This document shows positions 1-8,770 of a stretch of DNA of 64,000 nucleotides, in pieces (the first letter of the stretch is position 1; the number at the start of each line of letters is the position of its first letter). The position numbers and the translations under genes are program-made. This stretch comes from Isoptericola peretonis (GTDB lineage Bacteria; Actinomycetota; Actinomycetes; Actinomycetales; Cellulomonadaceae). The stretch is from contig JALQCY010000002.1 of NCBI GenBank assembly GCA_023241745.1, positions 248,001 through 312,000 on the forward strand, written 5' to 3'. Under the pieces are notes generated by a model. That model was not told the DNA's origin and made no database searches. It saw only the letters and a list, made by a program, of their open reading frames with translations.

Positions 1-315
1 GACGACGGGCTACGGGTGCTCGTGGACCGCCTGTGGCCGCGGGGCCGGTCCAAGGCCGACGCCCACGTCGACGAGTGGCTCAAGGACGTGGCGCCGTCGT
101 CCGGGCTGCGCCGCTGGTTCGGCCACGACCCGTCCCGGTTCGACGAGTTCGCGCGGCGCTACCGGGTCGAGCTCGACCACAACCCGGCCGTCGCGGAGCT
201 GGTCTCGCTCGTGCGCGACCACGAGGTCGTGACGCTCCTGTACGGGGCCCGCGACGAGCGGCACAACCAGGCGGTGGTGCTGCGCGACGTCCTGGGCGAC
301 CAGTTGCGCGACTAG
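1..315 (+). CDS. DUF488 family protein (5' end outside window)
   Basis: This is the C-terminal part of a DUF488 protein. The reading frame is open from the first base, and the visible start reads DDGLRVLVDRLWPRG, the usual N-terminal signature of the family, so only the first few residues are missing. It ends in LYGARDERHNQAVVL, also typical. DUF488 proteins are small and cytoplasmic, of unknown biochemical function. Its TAG stop (313-315) overlaps by two bases the stop codon of the convergent acyltransferase gene (312-314), so the two genes share their 3' ends. Confidence 0.85.
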   Translation, partial: DDGLRVLVDRLWPRGRSKADAHVDEWLKDVAPSSGLRRWFGHDPSRFDEFARRYRVELDHNPAVAELVSLVRDHEVVTLLYGARDERHNQAVVLRDVLGDQLRD

Positions 316-1490
316 CGGGTGGAGACGGGCTCAGGCTCCGGGGCGCGAGCGTCCCGCACCTCCTGAGGCTTCCGGCCCAGGTACCGGGAGGTGCGCTCGA
401 GGTCGTGGGCCACAGCCCGTCGCAGCCGCGGCCCGAGGGGTCGTTCGACGAACCGGTGGACGAGATAGGCGACGCCGAGCACAGCTGCCGTGACGAGCGT
501 GAACGTCGCCCACGCCGGCAGGTGCGGGTACCACTGCGCGATGAGCCACTGCCCCCACGACGAGTGCAACAGGTACAGCGGGTACGTCAGTGCGCCGACG
601 AGGGTGAGCCACTTCCAGGACAGGCGGTCGATCCGGGTGAGGGAGACGAGGGCCACCAGGGCGAAGCAGGCGAGGATCGCCGCCCAGTACGTCTCGGGCC
701 CGATCGTGACGTCGGTGCTGTTCGCGATCCGCAGCGACTGGCTGCGTCCGGACACCACCCCCGCGAGCGCGACGTTGAGCCCGAGGACGAGCCACAGCAC
801 GAGGGAGCGGCGCTCCTTCGTCAGGAGGTACAGCATCATGCCGCCCGCGAACAATGGCGCGTCGCTGCCGACGAGCAGCGTGGACCACAGCTCGCTGTCG
901 GTCCGCACGGCGATCGCGGCGAGCACCGGCCACACCGCGGCGAACGCGACGAGCCGGTTGCGCGTCATGCCGATCGCGAGCAGCAGCCCGATGAGGACGT
1001 AGAACCGCAGCTCCGTCCAGAGCGTCCAGTAGACCGGTTCGATGTCCTGCACCCCGAACGCGCGCTGCACCATCGTGAGGTTCGCGGCCGTCTCCGCGAC
1101 GCCGACGTCCTTGCGGCCCGGCGCCACCAGCACGAGCAGCGCGACGACCGCTGCCACCGAGAACCAGTACGCCGGGAAGAGCCGGCCCACCCGGGACGCG
1201 GTGAACGACGTCACGTTCCGCCCCCAGGCGGACATCAGGATGACGAAGCCGCTGATGACGAAGAACAGCTGCACGCCGAACGACCCGAACGCGACCACCG
1301 GCTGCAGGTGCGGGAACGACTCGTCGGTCGGGGCGCCCCAGGCGGAGTGGTTGACCGCCACGTAGTGGTAGGCGAGGACGGCCATCGCCGCCAGGAAGCG
1401 GAGGCCGTCGAGCGCGGCGAGCCTGGGCCGGCCGGCCTCGGGCGCCACCCGTCGAGGGCTCGGCAGGGGCGGTGGCATTGACTCAGTCAT
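312..1490 (-). CDS. Acyltransferase family 3 membrane protein
   Basis: A 392-residue multi-pass membrane protein of the acyltransferase-3 family, which O-acylates envelope sugars or exported small molecules. The N-terminus carries the family signature ([20 protein letters not shown]), followed by about ten hydrophobic segments and a basic C-terminal tail. The substrate cannot be told from sequence. I start it at the ATG at 1490 ([10 protein letters not shown]); the frame is open to 1619, but that would run through the 5' end of the divergent def gene. No clear ribosome binding site is visible for 1490; ATGs at 1502 and 1478 are alternatives. It is divergent from def with an 80-bp gap. Confidence 0.8.
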   Translation of the reverse strand: MTESMPPPLPSPRRVAPEAGRPRLAALDGLRFLAAMAVLAYHYVAVNHSAWGAPTDESFPHLQPVVAFGSFGVQLFFVISGFVILMSAWGRNVTSFTASRVGRLFPAYWFSVAAVVALLVLVAPGRKDVGVAETAANLTMVQRAFGVQDIEPVYWTLWTELRFYVLIGLLLAIGMTRNRLVAFAAVWPVLAAIAVRTDSELWSTLLVGSDAPLFAGGMMLYLLTKERRSLVLWLVLGLNVALAGVVSGRSQSLRIANSTDVTIGPETYWAAILACFALVALVSLTRIDRLSWKWLTLVGALTYPLYLLHSSWGQWLIAQWYPHLPAWATFTLVTAAVLGVAYLVHRFVERPLGPRLRRAVAHDLERTSRYLGRKPQEVRDARAPEPEPVSTR

Positions 1491-1513
1491 CGGTCGGAGC
1501 ATCGCTCGGCACG

Positions 1514-1531
1514 TTATCAAACCGTGATAAT
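1514..1531. promoter_or_regulatory. Inverted repeat over candidate divergent -10 regions
   Basis: TTATCA (1514-1519) and TGATAA (1525-1530) form a 6-5-6 inverted repeat in the def/acyltransferase gap, an AT-rich spot in GC-rich DNA. GATAAT (1526-1531) is a good -10 for def, 39 bp before its ATG. On the other strand TGATAA could serve the acyltransferase gene. No convincing -35 is seen. Confidence 0.4.
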
Positions 1532-1570
1532 CGGCGCCTCCAGCCGTCCGCGACGTGGGAGAATGCGGCC

Positions 1571-2056
1571 ATGGCGATGCGAGACATCCGGGTACTGCCC
1601 GATCCCGTGCTGCGCACACCCTGCGACGAGATCACGACCGTCGACGACCGGGTCCGGTCCCTCGTGGCGGACCTGGTCGAGACCGTCGACGCCGACGGCC
1701 GCGCGGGGCTCGCGGCCAACCAGATCGGCGTGAGTCTGCGGGCCTTCTCCTGGAACGTCGACGACGAGATCGGCTACGTCCTCAATCCCCGGATCGTCGA
1801 GCTCTCGGAGGAGACCCAGGACGGCGACGAGGGCTGCCTCTCGGTGCCCGGTCTCTGGTACCCCACCACCCGCGCCTGGTATGCCCGCGTCGTCGGCAAC
1901 GACCTCGACGGCAACGAGATCGAGGTCGAGGGCACGGGCCTGATGGCGCGCTGCCTGCAGCACGAGTGCGACCACCTGGACGGCACGCTCTACCTGGACC
2001 GCCTGGAGCGCACCGCGCGCAAGAAGGCCATGCGGGAGCTGCGCGAGCGGCTCTGA
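1571..2056 (+). CDS. def: Peptide deformylase
   Basis: Removes the N-formyl group from nascent proteins in the cytoplasm using a bound divalent metal. All three family motifs are present: motif I GLAANQIG, motif II EGCLS with the metal-binding Cys, and motif [12 protein letters not shown] with the HExxH metal ligands and catalytic Glu. Length is 161 aa, at the short end of the family. The start is the ATG at 1571 ([17 protein letters not shown]), which aligns with the usual N-terminus. Motif I has Asn where Pro is more usual (GLAAPQ). The gene stands alone between the divergent acyltransferase gene and DUF3145. Confidence 0.95.
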   Translation: MAMRDIRVLPDPVLRTPCDEITTVDDRVRSLVADLVETVDADGRAGLAANQIGVSLRAFSWNVDDEIGYVLNPRIVELSEETQDGDEGCLSVPGLWYPTTRAWYARVVGNDLDGNEIEVEGTGLMARCLQHECDHLDGTLYLDRLERTARKKAMRELRERL

Positions 2057-2118
2057 TCTCCTCAAGGGCTGCTCAAGTCCGCGTTTCCTCTCGCACGGGC
2101 GCCCGCCATCGGGCAGGA

Positions 2119-2135
2119 TGTGTCAAGACGACACA
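2119..2135. promoter_or_regulatory. 6-5-6 inverted repeat upstream of DUF3145
   Basis: TGTGTC-AAGAC-GACACA, a perfect inverted repeat 80 bp before the DUF3145 start. It may be an operator or a small hairpin. No regulator is assigned. Confidence 0.3.
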
Positions 2136-2214
2136 CCGTCGGAGCTCGCTGGCCAGCAGGCCTACCGGTTCGAGGACGTAGGGGAAGACGGACCTCGGAA
2201 CCAGGGAGGACAAC

Positions 2215-2715
2215 ATGGCTGGTGCGATCACCCGCGGTGTGCTGTTCGTGCACTCGGCACCCCGTGCGCTCTGCCCTCACCTCGAGTGGGCGGCAGGCAC
2301 CGTGCTCGGGGGACGCGTCTCGTTGGACTGGACACCCCAGCCGGCGGGCCGCGGACTGTTCCGTGCCGAGTATTCGTGGCAGGGCACCCAGGGAACGGGT
2401 GCCCGGTTGGCCTCTGCCCTGCGGGGCTGGGACCACCTGCGCTACGAGGTGACGGAGGAGGCCAGCCACGGCGCCGACGGCGCACGCTGGTCGCACACCC
2501 CCGACCTCGGCATCTTCCACGCCATGACGGACGTGCACGGCAACGTCGTCGTGCCCGAGGACCGCGTGCGGGCGGCGCTGGACTCCGCGCACGACGGCCG
2601 CGGCGTGCGCGAGGCGCTCGACCTCGCGCTCGGCACGGCCTGGGACGACGAGCTGGAGCCGTTCCGCTACGCAGGCGCCGGGGCACCCGTGCGCTGGCTG
2701 CACCGGGTCGGCTAG
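2215..2715 (+). CDS. DUF3145 family protein
   Basis: A 166-residue protein of the actinobacterial DUF3145 family, function unknown. The N-terminus (TRGVLFVHSAPRALCPHLEW) is the family hallmark. The ATG at 2215 follows a good ribosome binding site (AGGGAGGA). The family is repeatedly found next to the fab cluster in actinobacteria, as here, where it converges on fabF across a long hairpin. That suggests, but does not show, a link to fatty-acid metabolism. Confidence 0.85.
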   Translation: MAGAITRGVLFVHSAPRALCPHLEWAAGTVLGGRVSLDWTPQPAGRGLFRAEYSWQGTQGTGARLASALRGWDHLRYEVTEEASHGADGARWSHTPDLGIFHAMTDVHGNVVVPEDRVRAALDSAHDGRGVREALDLALGTAWDDELEPFRYAGAGAPVRWLHRVG

Positions 2716-2733
2716 TCCCGCCCCACCACCGCA

Positions 2734-2785
2734 CGCACGACGACGCCCCGCCACCTCGCGAGAGGTGGCGGGGCGTCGTCGTGCG
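2734..2785. terminator. 24-bp perfect stem between DUF3145 and fabF
   Basis: The arms at 2734-2757 and 2762-2785 are perfect reverse complements with a 4-nt loop (GCGA). The hairpin sits between the convergent stop codons and can act in both directions. No T-tract follows, as is common in actinobacterial terminators. Confidence 0.8.
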
Positions 2786-2799
2786 CCGGGCGCGCCTCG

Positions 2800-4053
2800 T
2801 CAGGCGTTCGTGATGGTGAGGGCCACGTTGTGCCCCCCGAAGCCGAAGGAGTTGTTCAGCGCGACGATGTCGCCGTCGGGCAGCTTCTCCGGCGTGTCAC
2901 GCACCAGGGGCACCTGGAGCTCGGGGTCCGGGTTCTCCACGTTGATGGTGGGCGGGGCGAGCCGCTCCGCCACCGCCTTGACGGCGAACAACGTCTCGAG
3001 CGCGCCGGCGCCGCCCAGCAGGTGGCCGGTCATGGACTTGGTGGCCGAGAGGCGCACGTGGTCCGCCTCGCCGCCCATGAGGGTGCGGATGGACGCCGTC
3101 TCGGTGAGGTCGCCCACCTTGGTGGAGGTGGCGTGCGCGTTGACGTGCACGACGTCGCGCGACGTGACGCCGGCGTCTTCGAGGGCCCGGCGCATCGCGG
3201 AGACCTGACCGGTGCCCTCCGGGTCGGGGGAGGTGATGTGGTACGCGTCGGACGACAGCCCGACGCCGGCGATCTTCGCGTACACGCGGGCCCCGCGGGC
3301 GGCCGCGTGCTCGGCGGTCTCCAGCACCACGATCGCCGCGCCCTCGCCGATCACGAAGCCGTCGCGGTCGACGTCGTACGGCCGGGAGGCGCCCTGCGGG
3401 TCGTCGTTGCGCAGCGACAGGGTGCGCGACGCCGCGAACGCGGCGATCGGCATGGGGTGGATCGTGGCCTCCGTGCCGCCGCAGACGACGACGTCGGCGC
3501 GGCCGGCGCGGATCATGTCGACGCCGTAGCCGATCGCCTCGGCGCCCGACGCGCAGGCGGAGACCAGCGCGTGCGCCCCGGCCTTCGCGCCGAACTCGAG
3601 CGAGACGTACGCCGCCGGAGAGTTGGGCATGAGCATGGGGACCGTCATGGGCAGCATGCGGCGGGCGCCGCGCTCCTTGAGGGTGTCCCAGCCGTCCAGG
3701 GTGGTCCAGATGCCGCCGATGCCCGACGACACGACCGCGCCGAGACGCTCGCCGTCGACCTCGGGGGCGCCGGCGTCCTGCCAGGCCTCGCGGGCCGCGA
3801 CCATCGCGTACTGCGTGGACGGGTCCATGCGCTTGGTCTCGGGCCGCGAGAGGACCTGGTCGGGCGACACCTTGAGGGTGGCGGCGAAGGTGACCGGGAT
3901 CCCGTACTTCTCCGACCAGTCGTTGTCGAGGGTGCGCGCGCCCGACTCTCCCGCGAGGGCGGCTGCCCAGGTGCTGGGGGCGTCGCCACCGAGAGGGGTG
4001 GTGGCGCCGAGGCCGGTGACGACGACGTCGCGCGAGGCGGGTGCGGCAGTCAT
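2800..4053 (-). CDS. fabF: Beta-ketoacyl-ACP synthase II
   Basis: Condenses malonyl-ACP with a growing acyl-ACP in type II fatty-acid elongation (417 aa). The thiolase-fold active site is visible: the nucleophilic Cys in VSACASGAEA, and the two catalytic His in NAHATSTKVGD and MTGHLLGGAG. The C-terminus GFGGHNVALTI is typical. The ATG at 4053 is chosen because AGGAG lies 8 nt upstream; a GTG at 4062 overlaps that ribosome binding site. It is the last gene of the fabD-fabH-acpP-fabF series, 100 bp downstream of acpP. Confidence 0.95.
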   Translation of the reverse strand: MTAAPASRDVVVTGLGATTPLGGDAPSTWAAALAGESGARTLDNDWSEKYGIPVTFAATLKVSPDQVLSRPETKRMDPSTQYAMVAAREAWQDAGAPEVDGERLGAVVSSGIGGIWTTLDGWDTLKERGARRMLPMTVPMLMPNSPAAYVSLEFGAKAGAHALVSACASGAEAIGYGVDMIRAGRADVVVCGGTEATIHPMPIAAFAASRTLSLRNDDPQGASRPYDVDRDGFVIGEGAAIVVLETAEHAAARGARVYAKIAGVGLSSDAYHITSPDPEGTGQVSAMRRALEDAGVTSRDVVHVNAHATSTKVGDLTETASIRTLMGGEADHVRLSATKSMTGHLLGGAGALETLFAVKAVAERLAPPTINVENPDPELQVPLVRDTPEKLPDGDIVALNNSFGFGGHNVALTITNA

Positions 4054-4153
4054 GGGGGTCACTCCTGAGGTGAGAGCGGTACGGGTGGATCAGGTTGCCG
4101 GGCGGGCCGGGGTCACCGGCCCGCCCGCGCGACGGGGCGGACGCCCCGCGGCG

Positions 4154-4405
4154 TCACGCGGCCTGCGCACCCTCGATGTACGAGACGGCGTCGCCGACCG
4201 TGGTGAGGTTCTTGACCTCGTCGTCGGGGATGCGGACGCCGAACTTGTCCTCGGCGTGGGTCACGATCGTCATCATCGACAGCGAGTCGATGTCGAGGTC
4301 GTCGGTGAACGACTTCTCCGACACGACGGCGTCGGTCGGCAGACCGGTCTCCTCGGCGACGATCTCGGCAAGACCCTCGAGGATCTCCTGGGAGGTGTAA
4401 GCCAT
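4154..4405 (-). CDS. acpP: Acyl carrier protein
   Basis: An 83-residue acidic acyl carrier protein. The phosphopantetheine attachment site is Ser41 in DLDIDSLSMM, the expected DSL context at the start of helix II. It carries acyl chains between FabD, FabH and FabF. The start is the ATG at 4405 (MAYTSQEILE), with AAGGAGAG upstream. The frame is open upstream to 4528, but that extension has no family similarity. It lies between fabH and fabF. Confidence 0.96.
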   Translation of the reverse strand: MAYTSQEILEGLAEIVAEETGLPTDAVVSEKSFTDDLDIDSLSMMTIVTHAEDKFGVRIPDDEVKNLTTVGDAVSYIEGAQAA

Positions 4406-4534
4406 GGGGTGCGTCTCTCCTTGAACGGGGTACCGGCCGTCCGGCACCGTGGGGGTGTTGCGGTGCGATTGTCCCGCACCACGGGGGTCGGTCTCGACCC
4501 CGGGCGGCGATCCGGCCGGGGTCGACACCGCAGG

Positions 4535-5560
4535 TTAGGGCAGCACCACGACCTGCGCCGCGTAGACGAGGCCGGCACCGAAGCCGATCTGCAGGGCCAG
4601 GTCGCCGGAGCGGGCCTGCCCCTCGGCGAGGAGGCGCTCGGTCGCGAGCGGGATCGACGCCGCGGACGTGTTGCCGGTGTCGGCGATGTCACGCGCCACG
4701 ACGACGCTCTCGGGAAGCCCCAGCTGCTTGACCAGCTGGTCGATGATGCGCATGTTCGCCTGGTGCGGCACGAAGACCTGGAGGTCCTCGGGCTCGACGC
4801 CCGCCTCAGCCATCGCCTTGGCGGCGACCGGGGCCATCTGGAAGCTCGCCCACTTGAACACGGTCGGGCCGTCCTGGCGCAGCGTGGGCCAGCCGGCCGC
4901 CGGGTCGTCGCGCAGGGCGGACCAGGCGTGCGTCTGCCGGATCGCCGGCGCCTTGCCGCCGTCGGAGCCCCAGACCGTCGGGCCGATGCCCGGCGAGTCC
5001 GAGGGCCCCACGACCGCCGCGCCGGCCCCGTCGCCCAGCAGGAACGAGATGGACCGGTCCGTCGGGTCGATGAAGTCCGACATCTTCTCGGCCCCGACGA
5101 CCAGCACGTGCCGCGCGGCGCCGGAACGCACCAGGGCGTCCGCCTGGCCGATGCCGTAGGCGTAGCCGGCGCAGGCGGCCGAGACGTCGTAGGCCGCCGC
5201 TGGCGTCGCGCCGAGCCGGTCGGCGAGCAGGGCGGCCCCGGCGGGCGTCTGGTGGAAGTAGGTCACCGTGGACAGGATCACGACGTCCACGTCCGCGCCG
5301 GTGAGCCCGGCGGCGTCGAGCGCCTTGCGCGCCGCGGCCTCGGCCAGGTCGAGCACGTCGACGTCGGCCCGGGCGCGCCGACGCGTCACGATGCCGGTGC
5401 GCTGGCGGATCCACTCGTCCGAGGAGTCGATCGGGCCGGCGACGTCGTCGTTCGTCACGACGCGCTCACCCCGCTCCCCGGCCACGGCCAGGATCCGCGA
5501 GAAGCGGACCGGCTCGGCCTGCCGGAGGGTGCGGCGCGGCCCAGGGGACGGCTGGCTCAC
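4535..5560 (-). CDS. fabH: Beta-ketoacyl-ACP synthase III
   Basis: Starts fatty-acid synthesis by condensing an acyl-CoA primer with malonyl-ACP. In actinobacteria the primers are often branched. The catalytic triad is visible: Cys in SAACAGYAYG, His in FVPHQANMRIID, Asn in DTGNTSAASI. The length of 341 aa is normal. It starts at a GTG at 5560 (VSQPSPGPRR) that overlaps the fabD stop codon as GTGA, which indicates translational coupling. A much longer frame continues upstream but is antisense-like shadow of fabD. Confidence 0.95.
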   Translation of the reverse strand: MSQPSPGPRRTLRQAEPVRFSRILAVAGERGERVVTNDDVAGPIDSSDEWIRQRTGIVTRRRARADVDVLDLAEAAARKALDAAGLTGADVDVVILSTVTYFHQTPAGAALLADRLGATPAAAYDVSAACAGYAYGIGQADALVRSGAARHVLVVGAEKMSDFIDPTDRSISFLLGDGAGAAVVGPSDSPGIGPTVWGSDGGKAPAIRQTHAWSALRDDPAAGWPTLRQDGPTVFKWASFQMAPVAAKAMAEAGVEPEDLQVFVPHQANMRIIDQLVKQLGLPESVVVARDIADTGNTSAASIPLATERLLAEGQARSGDLALQIGFGAGLVYAAQVVVLP

Positions 5561-6537
5561 GCGGGGGCCCCGGCCCCGGCGGCGACCGAGTGGCGGGCGA
5601 TGAGGTCGCGCGCGGCCTCGATGTCGTCGGGGGACTTCACGGCGACGGCCTCGACGCCCTTGAGCGCCCGCTTGGCGAGGCCGGTGAGGACGCCGCCCGG
5701 GGCGAGCTCGAGGATCGCCGTGACGCCGCGCTCGGCCAGCGTCGCCTGGCACAGGTCCCAGCGGACCGGCGCGGTGACCTGGGCGGCGAGACGCGCGAGG
5801 ACGTCCGTGGCCGTGCCGTACCCGTGCGCTCCGGGCGCCAGCGTGTCGTACGACGCGCCGTCGGCGTCCGAGAGCAGGGGCAGGCGCGGGTCGGTGGCGA
5901 GCCAGCCGGTGGCGACCCGCTCGAAGGCCATGCGGGCCGACTCCATGAAGGGGGTGTGGAACGCTCCGGCGACCTGCAGCGGGATCACGCGGGCGCGCGC
6001 CGGCGCGTCGGCGGCCAGCGCGGCGAGCCGCTCCGGGTCGCCGGCGGCCACGACCTGGCCGCCCCCGTTGACGTTGGCGGGGAAGAGCCCGGCCGCCTCG
6101 ATGGCGGCGAGGACCTCGTCGGGGTCGCCGCCCACGACGGCGCTCATGCCGGACGGCGCGGCCGCGGCGGCCTCCGCCATCGCCCGCGCGCGGTGGGACA
6201 CCAACCCGACCGCCCCGGCGTCGTCGAGCGCGCCCGAGACGGCGGCGGCGCTGAGCTCCCCGACCGAGTGGCCGGCCGTGACGTCCACGACCTCGGTCGT
6301 GGGACGCCCGTCGAGGATCGCCCGGAGGGCGAGCAGCGACGACGCGACGATGAGCGGCTGGGCCACGGCGGTGTCGCGGATCGTGTCCGCGTCGGACGTC
6401 GTCCCGTGCTGGGCGAGATCGGTCCCGGCCGCGGCCGAGAAGGTGTCGAGCAGGTCGGCGGTGCCGGGCAGCTCCAGCCAGGGGCTGAGCATCCCGGGGG
6501 TCTGAGAGCCCTGTCCAGGGCAGACGACGGCGAGCAC
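5557..6537 (-). CDS. fabD: Malonyl-CoA:ACP transacylase
   Basis: Loads malonate onto ACP (326 aa). It has the family motifs GQGSQ near the N-terminus, the Ser nucleophile in AGHSVGELSAA, and the catalytic His in GAFHTPFM. The start is taken at the GTG at 6537 (VLAVVCPGQGSQ) because the family begins there. No strong ribosome binding site is visible and a TTG at 6621 is possible. It is the first gene of the fab operon, 100 bp downstream of the fasR-type regulator on the same strand. Confidence 0.92.
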   Translation of the reverse strand: MLAVVCPGQGSQTPGMLSPWLELPGTADLLDTFSAAAGTDLAQHGTTSDADTIRDTAVAQPLIVASSLLALRAILDGRPTTEVVDVTAGHSVGELSAAAVSGALDDAGAVGLVSHRARAMAEAAAAAPSGMSAVVGGDPDEVLAAIEAAGLFPANVNGGGQVVAAGDPERLAALAADAPARARVIPLQVAGAFHTPFMESARMAFERVATGWLATDPRLPLLSDADGASYDTLAPGAHGYGTATDVLARLAAQVTAPVRWDLCQATLAERGVTAILELAPGGVLTGLAKRALKGVEAVAVKSPDDIEAARDLIARHSVAAGAGAPA

Positions 6538-6637
6538 GTGCCCACGGTGCCACCCCGCGCCGGGGGTGCGTCGTCGCGACCCGCACGAACCTCGTGGAAG
6601 CCGATTGTGGGAATCCTCCAAGCGCGGCGCGGGCGGC

Positions 6638-7873
6638 TCAGCCGGCCGGGGCGACCTCGAGCTGGCCGAGCGCCAGCGCGATCTGCAGCACGAACGACTC
6701 CCGGGCGTCGAGCGGGTCCCAGCCGGTGATCTCGGAGACCTTGCGCAGCCGGTAGCGGACCGTGTTGGGGTGCACGTACAGGCGGCGGGCGGCGGCCTCG
6801 AGCGACCGGCCGGTGCCGAGGTACGCCGACAGGGTCTCGAGCACGGCGCCGGAGGCCTCCTGCAGGGGCCGGAACGCCTGCGCCACGAGCGTCCGGCGCG
6901 CGGTGACGTCGCCGGTCAGCACGCGCTCCGGCAGGATCTCGTCGGCGAGGACGGGCCGGGGCGCCTGGGGCCAGGCGGGCGCGGCGGCCAGTCCGGCGAG
7001 CGCGGCGGCGGCGGACGCGGCGGCGTCCGACACGTCCGGCACGACCCCGCCGATCACCACCGGGCCGGGACCGAACCGGTCGAGCAGCGACGTGGCCGCG
7101 GCGACGAGGTCACCTTCCCCGCCCAGCACGAGGACGAGCCGGTCGCCGTGGATCCCGACCAGGGCGTCGCCGGCCGCGCGGCGGGCGAGCCGCCGCAGCT
7201 CCGCCGTGCGGACGTCGTCGAGCCTCGTGGTCGCCTCGCCCACCACGACGAGGGCCTGGCCGCGCCCGCTCCATCCCAGCGCCGAGACGCGCGAGCGGAG
7301 CGAGTCGTCGCCGTCGCCGCGCACGAGGGCGTCCACGACCAGCGCCTCCAGCCGCGCGTCCCACGCGCCGCGGACCTCCGCCGCGCGGGCGTAGACCTCG
7401 GCGGCCGAGAACGCGATCTCGCGGGAGTAGCGCAGCACCGCCTCCCGCAGCTCCCGCTCGTAGCCCGGGGCCGCGATCTCGTCGGAGTGCTGCTCGACGA
7501 CGTCGACCATGAGGCGCACGAGCTGCAGCGTGTGCTGCAGCGAGATGGAGCGCGTGAGCTCGGGCGGCGCGGCGGCGAACATCTCGCCGACACCGTGGGG
7601 GGTGGGGGTCGGCTCGGCGAACCAGCTCACGAACGCGTTGATGCCGGACTGCGCGACCAGGGCCACGTACGAGCGGTCCTCCGCCGGCAGCTGCCGGTAC
7701 CAGTGCACCTCCTCCTCGAGCCGCCGCATCGCCGTCGACGTGAGCAGCCCCATGCCCTCCCGGACGCGCTGCACGTTCTCGCCCCGGGTGACGGGGGTGG
7801 CGCCGTCGTCCGTGCCGCCGTCGGGGAGGTGGGGCCCGTGGTGGGTGGGCGTCGGCGTGCGGCTGCTCGTCAT
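6638..7873 (-). CDS. fasR: PucR-type regulator, probable FasR activator of fatty-acid synthesis
   Basis: A 411-aa transcription factor with a C-terminal PucR-type helix-turn-helix (EAARRLYVHPNTVRYRLRK) and a central GGDEF-like/PucR region. The same type of regulator, in the same place immediately before fabD, is FasR in Streptomyces coelicolor, an activator of fabDHPF. Synteny plus domain makes this assignment likely. The ATG at 7873 (MTSSRTPTPT) was chosen over an upstream in-frame start at 7909, because the extra residues are not family-like. A small TPR-like gene is divergent from it. Confidence 0.85.
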   Translation of the reverse strand: MTSSRTPTPTHHGPHLPDGGTDDGATPVTRGENVQRVREGMGLLTSTAMRRLEEEVHWYRQLPAEDRSYVALVAQSGINAFVSWFAEPTPTPHGVGEMFAAAPPELTRSISLQHTLQLVRLMVDVVEQHSDEIAAPGYERELREAVLRYSREIAFSAAEVYARAAEVRGAWDARLEALVVDALVRGDGDDSLRSRVSALGWSGRGQALVVVGEATTRLDDVRTAELRRLARRAAGDALVGIHGDRLVLVLGGEGDLVAAATSLLDRFGPGPVVIGGVVPDVSDAAASAAAALAGLAAAPAWPQAPRPVLADEILPERVLTGDVTARRTLVAQAFRPLQEASGAVLETLSAYLGTGRSLEAAARRLYVHPNTVRYRLRKVSEITGWDPLDARESFVLQIALALGQLEVAPAG

Positions 7874-7969
7874 GGGTCGAGGATACGGGCGGTGTTGTGG
7901 GGAGTGCACAAATCACGCCGGGTCGCGCCGGGCCCGGCCGGCACGGGGCTCATTGGATAGTGTCGGGGC

Positions 7970-8644
7970 ATGGCCCTCTTGCCACGGCTCCGACAGCTGC
8001 TCCGACGGCCGTTCTCCGCCTCCACGGTGGCGGCGCGCCGGCCCTCGGCGTCGCAGCAGCGCGGTGACACCGTGCACGAGGACGCCCTGCGGGCCATGCT
8101 GACCGACGACCCCAACGACGCGCGCGCGTTCCACGCCCTCGCCGAGATCGTGCGCCGTCGCGCGGCGGAGTCCACCAGCCCGGAGGATCCGCTCACCGCG
8201 CCGCCGGACGAGGCGGCCCAGCAACGCGCCGCCGACCTCGCAGTCTGGTCCCTCGCAGAGGAGCTCGCCGGCCACCCCCGGGCGTGGCGCCCGCTCCTCG
8301 AGCTGGGTCGGCTGTCCGTGGCCGACGACCCGGAGGGGGCGGCGCGCCGGCTGGCGACCGCGGCCGAGCGCGACCCCGCAGGGGACGCCCTCGCCGAGGG
8401 GCTGCTGATCCTGCGGGAGGCGGGCGCCCCGACCGAGGCCCTCGGTCTCGGGATCGGCCACTGGCGGGCCCGGGAGCACACGCCGGAGGTGGGCCGCCAG
8501 CTCGTGCTCGCCGCGCTCGAGGCGGACCGTGTCGCCGAGGCGCGCCAGCACCTGGAGTCGCTCGCGCTGCGGGAAGGCACCGAGGAGCTGCGCGCCGAGC
8601 TCGCGCGGACCATCGCCGCCCGCGAGCCCACCACGCCGAGATAG
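7970..8644 (+). CDS. Hypothetical tetratricopeptide-like protein
   Basis: A 224-residue, Ala/Arg/Glu-rich helical protein. The periodicity (HALAEIVRRRA, ADLAVWSLAEELAGHPRAWRPLLELGRL, RQLVLAALEADRVAEARQHLESLAL) looks like degenerate TPR repeats. No enzyme motif is seen and I do not recognise a named family. Its stop codon TAG (8642-8644) lies inside a copy of the ACGCCGAGATAGAGA repeat that also builds the downstream 116-bp palindrome, so the last residues (TPR) are repeat-encoded. It converges on aceE. Confidence 0.65.
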   Translation: MALLPRLRQLLRRPFSASTVAARRPSASQQRGDTVHEDALRAMLTDDPNDARAFHALAEIVRRRAAESTSPEDPLTAPPDEAAQQRAADLAVWSLAEELAGHPRAWRPLLELGRLSVADDPEGAARRLATAAERDPAGDALAEGLLILREAGAPTEALGLGIGHWRAREHTPEVGRQLVLAALEADRVAEARQHLESLALREGTEELRAELARTIAAREPTTPR

Positions 8645-8770
8645 AGAACCCACAACGCCGAGATAGAGAGCCCTCTCCCGCGAGATAGAGAAGCTCGGAC
8701 GGGACCCCAGCCGGCTGGGGTCCCGTCCGAGCTTCTCTATCTCGCGGGAGAGGGCTCTCTATCTCGGCGT
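8633..8770. repeat. GAGATAGAGA repeat cluster with 116-bp perfect palindrome
   Basis: Positions 8655-8712 and 8713-8770 are exact reverse complements: 58 bp each, no spacer, centre CC|GG. Each arm contains ACGCCGAGATAGAGAG at its outer end and GCGAGATAGAGAAG in the middle. A further copy, ACGCCGAGATAGAGAACC, precedes the left arm at 8633. The element fills the whole gap between two convergent genes, touching the stop codon of the TPR-like gene on one side and that of aceE (8770-8772) on the other. It could form a very long hairpin and may act as a bidirectional terminator. Confidence 0.9.

Noticed and set aside
33..1481. 482-codon plus-strand frame over the acyltransferase gene
   Set aside because: The peptide is Arg/Pro/Glu-rich with no hydrophobic core, while the opposite strand encodes a typical acyltransferase-3.
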